NCBI GenBank assembly: GCA_002898115.1
Contig: BDTL01000079.1
Span: forward strand, 1-15,829
DNA from: a bacterium BMS3Bbin02
GTDB taxonomy: Bacteria > Actinomycetota > Acidimicrobiia > Spongiisociales > UBA5794
Length of the DNA: 15,829 bases
Direction of reading: 5' to 3'
In this document: in pieces, positions 1 through 8,276 of the stretch
Layout: every line of letters starts with the position of its first letter
Position numbering within the stretch: the first letter of the stretch is position 1
The notes under the pieces: model-generated
Seen by the model: the letters and a program-made list of their open reading frames with translations, nothing else
What the model was told of the DNA's origin: nothing
The model's database searches: none
Position numbers and translations under genes: made by a program

Positions 1-84
1 AATCACCACAGAGACCACGGATCGCTCGGATGGGCAACACCCGCCAGCACCCTCAAGGACAACCTCCCCGAAGAGCACAACTAG
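1..84 (+). CDS. C-terminal end of a probable integrase-core (IS3/IS481-like) transposase, partial
   Basis: The first reading frame is open from the left edge to a TAG at 82-84 and encodes 27 residues beginning NHHRDHGSLGWATPASTL. The pattern N-H-x-R-x-H-x-S-L-G-W-x-T-P-A resembles the end of the rve/DDE integrase core in IS3 and IS481 family transposases, where a Y-N-x-x-R-x-H-x-x-L-G-x-x-x-P-A block lies just before the C-terminus. The stop is only 37 bases before the mfd start, so an IS terminus could lie in 85-121. I see a weak G/C hairpin there (about 94-107) but cannot define a terminal inverted repeat without the other end. Only 27 residues are visible, so the assignment rests on one short motif. 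Confidence 0.5.
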   Translation, partial: NHHRDHGSLGWATPASTLKDNLPEEHN

Positions 85-121
85 CGACCGGGCGGCCCCT
101 CGGGGTCCGGCGTTTCCGGGG

Positions 122-3100
122 GTGGACAGTGTTGTACGATGGTTCGCCGTGAAGTCACCTCTCCACTCTCTTGTCGAAGGCCAACGCGCTGTCCCCGTCG
201 ACGGAACGCGCCGTCTTGTCGTGCCACCGCAGATGCGGGCGGTGTATCTCGGGATTGTGGCACAGAGCGCCGCTGCTCCCGTTCTTGGCATCGTTCCCGG
301 CGAGAGGGACGCTGACGATCTGGTCGACGATCTTCGGCTCTTCATCCCAAACGTGATTCATCTGCCGGCGTGGGAGACGTTGCCGTTCGAGCATGTTTCC
401 CCGAACGTACTCACTATGGCGCGACGCGCGGTTGCCCGCCATGCTCTTGCGAGCGCCGGGCCGGGGACCGTCATCGTCGGTTCCGTGCGCGCCGTCACCC
501 AGCGTGTCAGCCCGTCGTTCGTTGCTCCGCAAGTGCTGCACCCCGGCGACGAGATCGACTTTGAGGCGCTCATCGGTGAGCTTGCCGCAATCGGATACTC
601 CCGCACGGACCGTGTTGAAGGGCGCGGGGAGTTCGCGGTCCGGGGTGGGATTGTTGATGTGTTCCCCGCCGAGGGGGATGAGCCGGTCCGCATCGAATTC
701 TGGGGTGACGAGATCGAGGATATCCGTGCCTTCTCGGTCGGCTCACAGCGGTCGACGGACCCGATCGGCGAGTTCTTGATCTACCCGGCTCGCGAACTCC
801 GCCCGGAAGGAGCGGTCCTCGACCGCGCCGAGGAGCTCCTCCAGACCGAAACCTGGGCATCGGCAACATGGGACAAGATCGCGGCCGGCCTCAACTTTCA
901 GGGACTTGAGTCATGGCTCCCGTGGCTCACAGACGAGCTGGGGCTGTTCGACGACCATCGCGACACCGAGGTCGTCGTCTTTGATCCTTCGAAGGCCGCG
1001 GGACGTTCGCTCGAACTCATCGCAGAAGAGGGCGACCTCGCTGCAGCCCTCGCACCGACGTGGGGTTCCGGCGCACCCGAAGCCGGCGAACATCCTCCGT
1101 TGTATCTCCCGCTAGACCGTGTGCTCGAACCCGTTGTTCCGATCATTGCGCCGCCGATAGCGTCCGGGCCGTCGGATGAGGGTCTTGAGGTGCGGGGTCT
1201 CGACGGTGTGGTTGGCGATCCTGAGTCGATAGCCGCGGCGATCAACCGCTGGACCGAGCGCGGTGTGCGCATGGTTGTGGCGATGGACGGCGAAGGGGCA
1301 GCGAACCGTGTGACGCGGTTGCTGGGAGAAAACGGCCTTGACCTTCCGGTTGTGGACGCTATCAACGGTGAGCGGACGGCAGTGATCGCCGTCGGTATCC
1401 ACCGCGGTTTTGTGGCACCCAACCTCGGATTCGGTGTCGTCGGCGAGATGGAGATCGCGGGTCGTCGGCGATCCCACCGCCGAGCCGTGGCCCGCAAACG
1501 GGCCGACGTCGGTGACGCGTATCGGGATCTCCGCCCCGGCGACTATGTGGTTCACCACCAGCACGGGATTGGCCGATTCGAGGGCTTGGTACAGCGCGAG
1601 ATTGCGGGTGTTGAGCGCGACTATCTGTTCGTCGCGTTCCGGGGTGAGGACCGGTTGTATGTACCGACTGACCAGCTCGCGGCGATTCGGCGGTACACAG
1701 GCGGCGAGCAGCCCAAGCTTTCCAAGATGGGCGGCGCCGATTGGGACAAGACCCGCAAGACGGTGCGTAAGGCGGTCGCCATCGTTGCCGAGGAAGTCGT
1801 CGATCTGCACCGCAAGCGCGAGGCGGCAAAGGGGTATTCGTTCGAGGAGGACACCCCGTGGCAGCGCGAGTTCGAGAGTGCATTCCCCTTTGAGGAAACT
1901 CCTGATCAGATGCAGGCAATCATTGATGTGAAGACCGACATGGAGAGCGATCGCCCCATGGACCGTCTGATCTTCGGCGACGTCGGGTTCGGCAAGACAG
2001 AGGTCGCGTTGCGGGCCGCCTTCAAAGCGGTTCAGAGCGGCAAACAAGTCGTCGTGCTCGTTCCTACAACGCTGCTCGCGCAGCAGCACTTCGCCAACTG
2101 GGAGGAACGTCTCGCCCCCTACCCGGTCCGGGTCGAGATGTTGAGTCGATTCCTCACCACCAAGCAGCAGTCCGTCGTGGTTCGTGACCTCGCACTCGGA
2201 GAAGTCGATATCATCATCGGGACCCACCGCGTGTTGAGCCAGGATGTTGTCTTCAAGGATCTGGGTCTTGTGGTTGTGGACGAGGAGCAGCGGTTCGGTG
2301 TCGCGGCGAAGGACCGGTTGAAGGAACTGCGCACGTCGGTCGACATGATGACGCTCACCGCGACCCCAATTCCACGGACACTCGAAATGGCGCTGACCGG
2401 AATCCGTGAAGTGAGTCACATCCGAACACCTCCGAGCGGCCGTCACCCGATCCTGACCTACGTCGGTGGTCTGGACAATCAGGCAATATCAGCAGCGATT
2501 CGGCGTGAGATTCTGCGAGAAGGTCAGGTCTTCTACGTCCACAATCGCGTCCAATCGATAGACCACTGTGTTGCCCGCCTCAAGGAACTTGTTCCGGACG
2601 CTCGGTTCGCCGTAGCCCACGGGCAAATGTCTGAAGGCCAACTTGAACAAGTCATGCTCGACTTTTGGAACGGTGACTACGACGTACTTGTCGCAACAAC
2701 GATCATTGAATCAGGGTTGGATCTCCCGCAGGTGAACACGCTGGTTGTGGAACGTGCAGATCTCCTTGGTCTCGCCCAGCTCTACCAACTCCGGGGGAGA
2801 GTGGGCCGCAGCCACCAGCGGGCGTACGCGTACTTATTCCACCCCGAAGAGAAGACCCTCTCAGAGGATGCCTATCGACGTCTTGAGGCTATCGGCGAGT
2901 TCTCGGATCTCGGGAGTGGTTTCAACCTCGCAATGCGAGACCTGGAGATTCGCGGAGCAGGGTCAATCCTCTCCCAGACCCAGGCAGGGCACATATCGGC
3001 AGTCGGTTTCGACATGTATGTGGAGCTGGTGGCGAACGCGGTTAACAAACTCAAGGGTGACGAGATGGAGGTTGAGGCACCTCCGGAGATACGGATCGAT

Positions 3101-3520
3101 CTGCCGGTGGATGCGAGTCTGCCACCGCACTACGTGGCCGACAGCGATGCCCGACTGGAGGCCTATCGCCGCCTCGCTTCGGCCGTTACTCCCGATGCTG
3201 TTGACGACGTCATTGCGGAGTGGAAGGACCGTTTTGGTGACCTTCCGCCCGCTGCTCAGCGACTCGTCGACATGGCCATGCTCCGGTGTGACGCGATTCG
3301 AGCAGGTCTCAGCGAAATCGTCAAGGTGCGAGACGAAATACGTATCGGCCCGGTCGACCTCAAAGAAAGCCAGATGGTGCGGCTGCGCCGCATCGCCCCC
3401 GACGCGGTTCAGCGTGGTGCGATCCTCTTCCTTCCAGCTCCTCGCCAGAAACAACAGGTTCTGGACGCGGTACTCGAGTTTGTCCGTAGAATGTGGCCCG
3501 CCCCATCGCTCACACCGTAG
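122..3520 (+). CDS. mfd: Transcription-repair coupling factor Mfd
   Basis: This 1132-residue protein is close to the usual length of Mfd, the ATP-driven translocase that removes RNA polymerase stalled at DNA lesions and recruits UvrA. The N-terminal third is the UvrB-homology region (about 30-350, with the LPAWETLPFE block at 81-90). The RNA polymerase-interacting CarD-like domain follows at about 470-535 (PGDYVVHHQHGIGRFEG). The RecG-like motor has Walker A GDVGFGKTE at 619-627, the DEEQ box at 720-723, TATPIPRTL at 746-754 and motif VI QLRGRVGRS at 889-897. The TRCF C-terminal domain occupies about 985-1110. The start is a GTG at 122 with no good Shine-Dalgarno; an in-frame GTG at 149 is a possible alternative. 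The next gene starts 8 bases after the stop, which suggests one transcript. The gene is intact. Confidence 0.97.
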   Translation: MDSVVRWFAVKSPLHSLVEGQRAVPVDGTRRLVVPPQMRAVYLGIVAQSAAAPVLGIVPGERDADDLVDDLRLFIPNVIHLPAWETLPFEHVSPNVLTMARRAVARHALASAGPGTVIVGSVRAVTQRVSPSFVAPQVLHPGDEIDFEALIGELAAIGYSRTDRVEGRGEFAVRGGIVDVFPAEGDEPVRIEFWGDEIEDIRAFSVGSQRSTDPIGEFLIYPARELRPEGAVLDRAEELLQTETWASATWDKIAAGLNFQGLESWLPWLTDELGLFDDHRDTEVVVFDPSKAAGRSLELIAEEGDLAAALAPTWGSGAPEAGEHPPLYLPLDRVLEPVVPIIAPPIASGPSDEGLEVRGLDGVVGDPESIAAAINRWTERGVRMVVAMDGEGAANRVTRLLGENGLDLPVVDAINGERTAVIAVGIHRGFVAPNLGFGVVGEMEIAGRRRSHRRAVARKRADVGDAYRDLRPGDYVVHHQHGIGRFEGLVQREIAGVERDYLFVAFRGEDRLYVPTDQLAAIRRYTGGEQPKLSKMGGADWDKTRKTVRKAVAIVAEEVVDLHRKREAAKGYSFEEDTPWQREFESAFPFEETPDQMQAIIDVKTDMESDRPMDRLIFGDVGFGKTEVALRAAFKAVQSGKQVVVLVPTTLLAQQHFANWEERLAPYPVRVEMLSRFLTTKQQSVVVRDLALGEVDIIIGTHRVLSQDVVFKDLGLVVVDEEQRFGVAAKDRLKELRTSVDMMTLTATPIPRTLEMALTGIREVSHIRTPPSGRHPILTYVGGLDNQAISAAIRREILREGQVFYVHNRVQSIDHCVARLKELVPDARFAVAHGQMSEGQLEQVMLDFWNGDYDVLVATTIIESGLDLPQVNTLVVERADLLGLAQLYQLRGRVGRSHQRAYAYLFHPEEKTLSEDAYRRLEAIGEFSDLGSGFNLAMRDLEIRGAGSILSQTQAGHISAVGFDMYVELVANAVNKLKGDEMEVEAPPEIRIDLPVDASLPPHYVADSDARLEAYRRLASAVTPDAVDDVIAEWKDRFGDLPPAAQRLVDMAMLRCDAIRAGLSEIVKVRDEIRIGPVDLKESQMVRLRRIAPDAVQRGAILFLPAPRQKQQVLDAVLEFVRRMWPAPSLTP

Positions 3521-3528
3521 GAAACCAC

Positions 3529-4449
3529 ATGTATCGTCGATTGCTACTGCTCGCTGGCGCGATTGCGCTGGTTGCGGCCGCGTGCTCATCTACAACTCGC
3601 GTGCTTGCGACCGTCGATGGTCAGGATGTCACCTACGACGATCTCAACGCATTGTTGACCGGTGAACAGACAACAGTGCTCAACTCCGAGACGATGCGTC
3701 AAGATCTTGCGACCTTCATAATCCAGAGCATCATCATCCGCGAGGCCGAGGCACTCGCCGGGCGATCGATCCCGGACGAAGAAGTGGCGGAGTTTGTCGC
3801 CAACCCGCCGTTCGAATATGAAGCCACGATTCGCAACATCGAATCTGATCCTCGGTTCAGCGATCTCGCGGTTGCTCGCCAGGCAAGACTCCTCATTTCC
3901 CGCCAGATCGTTGCAGAGTCTCAAATTGAAGGTGACGAGACGTTTGTCGCGGACATCTGGAACAACAACCGAACTGTCCTATACGTTGGCTGTGTACGCC
4001 AGATCCGTACCGAGACAGAGGCGGAGGCACGAGCGGCCTACGAGCGCATTGTTGGCGGCGAGGATTTCATTGCCGTGGCCGAAGAGGTGAGCCTCGACAC
4101 CCAGCTGGGCGGCAACTTTCTTCCTGACGACAATGGTCAGTGCCCGCGTCCGCTCTCCGGGTTTCTCTCCGAGTTCTCCGACGCGGCAATGAATGCGGAA
4201 GTTGGCGTCGTGACCGAACCGGTTGGGACCGACGCAGGTTTCCACCTGATTCTTGTTGAGACTCGTTTCGGTCCGGAGTCCTTCGAGGCATGGGCGGCCG
4301 ACCCGCTCAGTTTCGTTACGCCCGGGCAGATCGGCGATGTCTTCGTCCCGTGGTACAACGATCGACTTCGTGAGGCCGAGATCACGGTGGATGAGGCGAT
4401 CGGTACGTGGTCCCCCGTGGGTATCGGCATCACCCCGCCGGAGAACTGA
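3529..4449 (+). CDS. SurA/PrsA-like parvulin foldase lipoprotein
   Basis: I chose the ATG at 3529 over upstream in-frame codons. It is preceded by AGGA at 3519-3522, overlapping the mfd stop, and it opens with a proper lipoprotein signal peptide: MYRR, a hydrophobic stretch at 5-17 and a lipobox ending at Cys19 (VAAAC). The mature 288-residue protein should be lipid-anchored outside the cytoplasmic membrane. Residues 25-135 look like a helical SurA-N/PrsA-type chaperone region. Residues 155-246 are a parvulin (PpiC) peptidyl-prolyl isomerase domain, from CVRQIRTETEAEA to GFHLILVETR. The His usually found at the start of parvulin domains (HILV) is Cys155 here, so isomerase activity is uncertain and chaperone activity is as likely. 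Cys155 and Cys205 could form a disulfide. It lies between mfd and mazG and overlaps mazG by one base. Confidence 0.85.
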   Translation: MYRRLLLLAGAIALVAAACSSTTRVLATVDGQDVTYDDLNALLTGEQTTVLNSETMRQDLATFIIQSIIIREAEALAGRSIPDEEVAEFVANPPFEYEATIRNIESDPRFSDLAVARQARLLISRQIVAESQIEGDETFVADIWNNNRTVLYVGCVRQIRTETEAEARAAYERIVGGEDFIAVAEEVSLDTQLGGNFLPDDNGQCPRPLSGFLSEFSDAAMNAEVGVVTEPVGTDAGFHLILVETRFGPESFEAWAADPLSFVTPGQIGDVFVPWYNDRLREAEITVDEAIGTWSPVGIGITPPEN

Positions 4450-5897
4450 TGCCCACCGACATCTACCTGGTCGGCCTCGGGCCGGGGAGTCTTGACAGAC
4501 TTTCCACCGCAACACTCGACGTTCTTCTGGATCCCGCACATGGGGTGGTCGCACGCACTATGTCGCATCCGGCAGCTTGCGAGTTGGCGGCCCAGCGGCT
4601 CGTTGTCACGTGTGATGACCTGTACGACGCCGGTCAAGACTTCGATGTTGTCTACTCCTCGATCGCTGAACGCGTTATTGCCGCCGCGAAGCAGGGGCCA
4701 ACCGTCTACGCCGTGCCGGGTTCGATCGGAGTTGGGGAGCGGGCGGCACGCCTCGTTCACGACGCCGCCGTTGAACAAGGACTCAGCGTGCAGACATTTC
4801 CGGGGGAGTCGTTCCTGGATCTTGCCTATCTCGCTGTCGGGGTAGACCCGATCATCGACGGCATGCAGGTTCTCGATGGACGCTCGCTCAGTGACGTTCC
4901 AAATCTGACGATTCCGACGATAGTGACACAAGTCGACCGGCCCGAAGTTGCGGACCACGTCACCGGACTGCTGGCGAAAGTTCTCGACGATGATTTCGCG
5001 ATCGTTGTCCTTGACGCGCTTGGGAACGCCAATGAGCGTGTGGAGACTATCTCGCTCAGCGCTCTGCCGGAAGCTGAACTGACGCCACTGACCTCCGTGT
5101 TCGTCCCGGCATCGGTCGTAGGACTTCGTGGCCTCATCGCGGTAAACGGGACCCTGCGGGATCAGTGTCCGTGGGACCAGAAACAGACCCATCGGAGTTT
5201 GGTTCGCCACCTCGTAGAGGAGACGTACGAGACTGTCGAGGCACTTGAGCGCCTCAGCGTTGACGCTCCCGGCGGCGAAATCGACTGGGTAGCGTACAGC
5301 CATGTCGAGGAAGAACTGGGTGACGTGCTTCTTCAGGTCGTGTTTCATGCCACTCTGGCGAGTGAGGTCGGTGCTTTCACGATGGACCAAATCGCCGAAG
5401 GAATTCGCCGCAAACTTGTCCACCGTCACCCGCATGTGTTCGGCGACGTGAAAGCTGACGACGCTGATACGGTCATCCGCAACTGGGAAGCCCTGAAAGC
5501 GGACGAGAAGGGGAGGGAGTCTCTGATGGATGACATCCCTGTTGCTCTCCCTGCTCTGGCGCGGGCTGAGAAGATGCAACGTCGCGCCAGGTCAGTTGGA
5601 TTCGACTACCACGACATTGTTGGGGCTATCGGTGATGTGCAAGCAGAACTCGCCGAGTTTATTGGTGCGTCCGCGCAAGATCAGGAGTCCGAACTCGGTG
5701 ATGTCCTTTTCGCAGTTGTTAATCTGGCCCGACACATATCGGTTGACGCTGAGTCAGCGTTGCGTGGTGCGATCGATCGTTTCCAACGCAGGTTTCGTTG
5801 GATGGAAATCACCGCAAGAGACGGACATCGTTCTCTCGGGGAGATGTCGATGGACGAGATGAACGACCTCTGGCGTGCGGCGAAGAATCAGGTCTGA
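4449..5897 (+). CDS. mazG: YabN-like nucleoside triphosphate pyrophosphohydrolase MazG with N-terminal tetrapyrrole-methylase-like domain
   Basis: The ATG at 4449 shares its A with the preceding TGA (TGATG), so translation is probably coupled. The 482-residue protein is a two-part fusion of the YabN type. Residues 4-225 resemble a tetrapyrrole (corrin/porphyrin) methylase fold: GLGPG at 9-13, VYAVPGSIGVGER at 87-99 and the FPGESFLDLAYLAVG block at 117-131. Residues 230-482 are MazG, with CPWDQKQTHRSL at 240-251, metal-binding EETYE at 257-261 and EELGD at 288-292, and HPHVFGD at 327-333. A second, weaker MazG repeat has E400/E403 and ELGD at 415-418. MazG hydrolyses NTPs and dNTPs to the monophosphate plus pyrophosphate and so cleans the nucleotide pool; pairing with Mfd fits a genome-maintenance theme. 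The methylase-like half has no established role in this fusion. Confidence 0.92.
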   Translation: MPTDIYLVGLGPGSLDRLSTATLDVLLDPAHGVVARTMSHPAACELAAQRLVVTCDDLYDAGQDFDVVYSSIAERVIAAAKQGPTVYAVPGSIGVGERAARLVHDAAVEQGLSVQTFPGESFLDLAYLAVGVDPIIDGMQVLDGRSLSDVPNLTIPTIVTQVDRPEVADHVTGLLAKVLDDDFAIVVLDALGNANERVETISLSALPEAELTPLTSVFVPASVVGLRGLIAVNGTLRDQCPWDQKQTHRSLVRHLVEETYETVEALERLSVDAPGGEIDWVAYSHVEEELGDVLLQVVFHATLASEVGAFTMDQIAEGIRRKLVHRHPHVFGDVKADDADTVIRNWEALKADEKGRESLMDDIPVALPALARAEKMQRRARSVGFDYHDIVGAIGDVQAELAEFIGASAQDQESELGDVLFAVVNLARHISVDAESALRGAIDRFQRRFRWMEITARDGHRSLGEMSMDEMNDLWRAAKNQV

Positions 5898-5945
5898 CAA
5901 CACCGCGTGGTTCGGGCGAATGCAACCGCACAGCGACCAACCTCT

Positions 5946-6005
5946 GATACTCTCGCGTCCCCACCGGGGAATGGGTCGTCGCGACCCAAAGAATCGATCC
6001 GAGGA
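5946..6005 (+). promoter_or_regulatory. eno leader: candidate -10 box, two tandem triloop hairpins and RBS
   Basis: The 120-base gap between mazG and eno has a candidate -10 (GATACT, 5946-5951) but no convincing -35. Just downstream lie two adjacent perfect hairpins. The first is TCCCC-ACC-GGGGA (5958-5970) and the second is TGGGTCG-TCG-CGACCCA (5972-5988). An AGGA-type ribosome binding site follows at 6002-6005, 12 bases before the eno ATG. There is no T-tract after either hairpin, so an intrinsic terminator for mazG is not supported. The hairpins may instead stabilise or regulate the eno mRNA. The promoter assignment is weak; the hairpins are directly visible. Confidence 0.4.
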
Positions 6006-6017
6006 AACTGACCTGCA

Positions 6018-7292
6018 ATGACCACGATCGCCAAAGTATGGGCCCGAGAAATTCTCGACTCGCGTGGAAACCCTACGGTCGAAGCTGAGATCACCCTCAC
6101 TGGAGGAGAGTTTGGTCGGGCTGCCGTGCCATCTGGAGCATCAACCGGTGCGCTGGAAGCAAATGAGCTTCGTGACGGCGACAACCGGTATCTCGGCCGG
6201 GGTGTCCAGGCGGCCGTAACGCTCGTAAACACTGACATTGCGGCCGCCGTCGTAGGTCTCGATGCGACCGACCAGGAACTTATCGACCAGACGATGCTCG
6301 ACCTCGACGGCACCCCGAACAAGTCGAGACTTGGTGCCAACGCAATCCTTGCGGTGTCGCTCGCCACTGCACGCGCCGCGGCCGCCGGTACCGGTCTCCC
6401 GCTTTATCGCTATCTCGGAGGTACTGCAGCCCGGCTCTTGCCGGTACCGTGCCTGAACGTCCTCAACGGTGGCGTCCATGCGGCAAACAGCATTGACATC
6501 CAGGAATTCATGCTTGTCCCGGCGGGTCTGCCCACGTATAGGGATGCGCTGCGCGCCGGTGTTGAGGTGTATCAATCTCTCAAGAAAGTTCTCGGGGGAC
6601 GAGGACTCACCACGAACGTGGGCGACGAAGGGGGTTTTGCGCCAAGCCTTGCTGCCGATAAGGCGGCCCTCGAAATCTTGACCGAGGCCGTTGAAGTCGC
6701 CGGGTATGTCGTCGGCGAAGATATTGCTTTCGCCATCGACGTCGCGGCGACTGAAATCCATCGAGATGGCCGGTATCAGCTCGACGGGAAGCAACTCACC
6801 TCGACGGAGATGGTCGACTACCTCGAAGGACTCGTCAACGAGTTTCCTCTCGTTTCGGTCGAGGATGGTCTGGCGGAAGACGACTGGGACGGCTGGAAGA
6901 TTCTCACCGATCGTCTCGGTGGGCGCGTGCAACTTGTTGGTGACGATCTCTTTGTGACCAATGAGGAGTTTGTTCGCAAGGGTATAGACATGGGTGTTGC
7001 CAACTCGGTTCTGATCAAGGTGAATCAGATCGGTACCCTGTCCGAGACGCTGCATACGATGGAGCTTGCTGAGTCGAATCAGTATTCCCGGATGGTGAGT
7101 CATCGTTCTGGTGAGACCGAAGACACGTTTATCTCACACCTCGTCGTCGGGACTAACGCCGGTCAGATCAAAACCGGCGCTCCCGCACGGGGTGAACGCA
7201 CCGCCAAATACAACCAACTTCTTCGCATCGAGGAAGACCTCGGAGACTCTGCCCGGTACGCCGGTTGGGCCGCCTTCGGAGGTCGCCGGTAG
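6018..7292 (+). CDS. eno: Enolase (phosphopyruvate hydratase)
   Basis: This 424-residue protein is full length for bacterial enolase, which interconverts 2-phosphoglycerate and phosphoenolpyruvate in the cytoplasm. The flexible catalytic loop SGASTG is at 39-44. GDEGGFAP at 202-209 carries the catalytic Glu204, and the catalytic base Lys334 lies in LIKVNQIGTLSE. The Mg ligands are Asp241 (DVAATE), Glu282 (VEDGL) and Asp309 (GDDLFVTN), and the SHRSGETEDT signature is at 361-370. All key residues are present. The gene begins after a 120-base intergenic leader and ends in TAG, whose G is the first base of the next start codon. It therefore probably heads the eno-ftsB-DUF501-ppx segment of the operon. 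Confidence 0.98.
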   Translation: MTTIAKVWAREILDSRGNPTVEAEITLTGGEFGRAAVPSGASTGALEANELRDGDNRYLGRGVQAAVTLVNTDIAAAVVGLDATDQELIDQTMLDLDGTPNKSRLGANAILAVSLATARAAAAGTGLPLYRYLGGTAARLLPVPCLNVLNGGVHAANSIDIQEFMLVPAGLPTYRDALRAGVEVYQSLKKVLGGRGLTTNVGDEGGFAPSLAADKAALEILTEAVEVAGYVVGEDIAFAIDVAATEIHRDGRYQLDGKQLTSTEMVDYLEGLVNEFPLVSVEDGLAEDDWDGWKILTDRLGGRVQLVGDDLFVTNEEFVRKGIDMGVANSVLIKVNQIGTLSETLHTMELAESNQYSRMVSHRSGETEDTFISHLVVGTNAGQIKTGAPARGERTAKYNQLLRIEEDLGDSARYAGWAAFGGRR

Positions 7293-7750
7293 TGGACACG
7301 ATCGACCTCACACTTGTCGAAGAACATGTTGAGGAAGAGGCGCCGTCCCCTGGACGACAGAGACGCGGATGGACACGGTCGCCTTTCCTTGCGTTCGGTC
7401 TTGTTGTGATCCTCGCCGGGACATTGTCCGGTGTCATCCCGTTTCGTGACATTCTCGCCCGGAATCGACAGGTCGAAATTACCCAGGAACAGCTCGACGC
7501 CGTGCGCGCAGAGAACGCTCTGCTGGAGCAACAGATCGCCGCACTCGGATCGACCACGGGAATTGAGCGTCTGGCCCGTGAACAGTTCGGTCTCGTGTTC
7601 GAAGGCGAAGTTTCATACGTCGTGGAGACAACCGCAGTCGAGCCCGCCGCCGTTGTGCCGCCCCTGTCGGTTGACGATTCCTCCCCCTGGTATGCAAAGG
7701 TATGGAACTACCTGACCGGACGGGACCTCGTCCCCGATGAACAGCCGTGA
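7292..7750 (+). CDS. ftsB: FtsB/DivIC-type septum formation initiator protein
   Basis: I chose the GTG at 7292 because a strong GGAGG (7278-7282) lies 9 bases upstream inside eno; the upstream in-frame TTG at 7265 lacks this. The start overlaps the eno stop by one base. The 152-residue protein has a charged cytoplasmic N-terminus (1-30) and one transmembrane helix (31-50, PFLAFGLVVILAGTLSGVIP). An extracytoplasmic coiled coil (about 56-86) and the conserved segment IERLAREQFGLVFEGE (91-106) follow, which is the FtsB/DivIC layout. These bitopic proteins join FtsL and FtsQ in the divisome. A Pro/Val-rich C-terminal tail (about 112-152) extends past the core. The position directly after eno is typical of Actinobacteria, where it is often called divIC. 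The family is clear; the exact symbol is less so. Confidence 0.85.
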   Translation: MDTIDLTLVEEHVEEEAPSPGRQRRGWTRSPFLAFGLVVILAGTLSGVIPFRDILARNRQVEITQEQLDAVRAENALLEQQIAALGSTTGIERLAREQFGLVFEGEVSYVVETTAVEPAAVVPPLSVDDSSPWYAKVWNYLTGRDLVPDEQP

Positions 7751-8276
7751 CGTTGTCGAGATCCAGATCGGACGGCCGCCGCGCAGCGAGGTAGTTGTTG
7801 CCCGGGCCTGTCATTTCGACCTTCCCGTCGTGACCGTGGTGCCTACCCACCTTGAGGACGGCACGCCGTTCCCGACGACCTACTGGTTGACGTGTCCGCT
7901 GCTGTTGCGCCGGGTGAGTCGCATCGAGAGTGGTGGCGGTGTACGTGCCTTCGACGAGCGCATCGCGTCCGACGGAGATTTCGCCCGAGAGTACGATCGC
8001 GCAATGGTGCGGTACTCGACAAAACGCGACGCGATGATTGCTGACGACAGTCTGGTCGCGCCCAGCGGTGGGATCGCGGGGTCGCGTGGTGGTGTGAAGT
8101 GTCTGCATGCCCATGTTGCCGATACACTTGCAGGGAACGACAATCCGGTTGGACACGAGGTGGCGGGTCAGGTGTTGCCACTCGACTGTGAGTCACCGTG
8201 TGTGATACCAGGAGAAGGGGTGCCGGAATGGAATCAAGCTTGGGTGGAACCGGATCATGAGGGTCGCAGCGATTGA
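7737..8276 (+). CDS. DUF501 family protein of unknown function
   Basis: This 179-residue protein starts with an ATG that overlaps the end of the ftsB-like gene by 14 bases. It carries the hallmarks of DUF501: PTTYWLTCP at 46-54, GGVKCLHAHVA at 118-128 and NDNPVG at 134-139. Conserved Cys/His positions (Cys53, Cys122, His124, His126) would suit metal binding, but that is inference. There is no signal peptide or membrane helix, so it is probably cytoplasmic. The family is nearly always found between ftsB/divIC and ppx in Actinobacteria, which suggests a link to division or polyphosphate physiology, but no function is established. The C-terminus overlaps ppx by 20 bases. Confidence 0.85.
   Translation: MNSRDVVEIQIGRPPRSEVVVARACHFDLPVVTVVPTHLEDGTPFPTTYWLTCPLLLRRVSRIESGGGVRAFDERIASDGDFAREYDRAMVRYSTKRDAMIADDSLVAPSGGIAGSRGGVKCLHAHVADTLAGNDNPVGHEVAGQVLPLDCESPCVIPGEGVPEWNQAWVEPDHEGRSD

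Noticed and set aside
1112..2446. Long open frame of 444 codons on the minus strand
   Set aside because: It lies entirely opposite the conserved motor and RID regions of mfd, has no recognisable motif and has the composition of an antisense shadow in GC-rich DNA.
4137..5579. Long open frame of 480 codons on the minus strand
   Set aside because: It is antisense to the lipoprotein and mazG genes, both supported by family motifs, and no RBS or known domain is seen.
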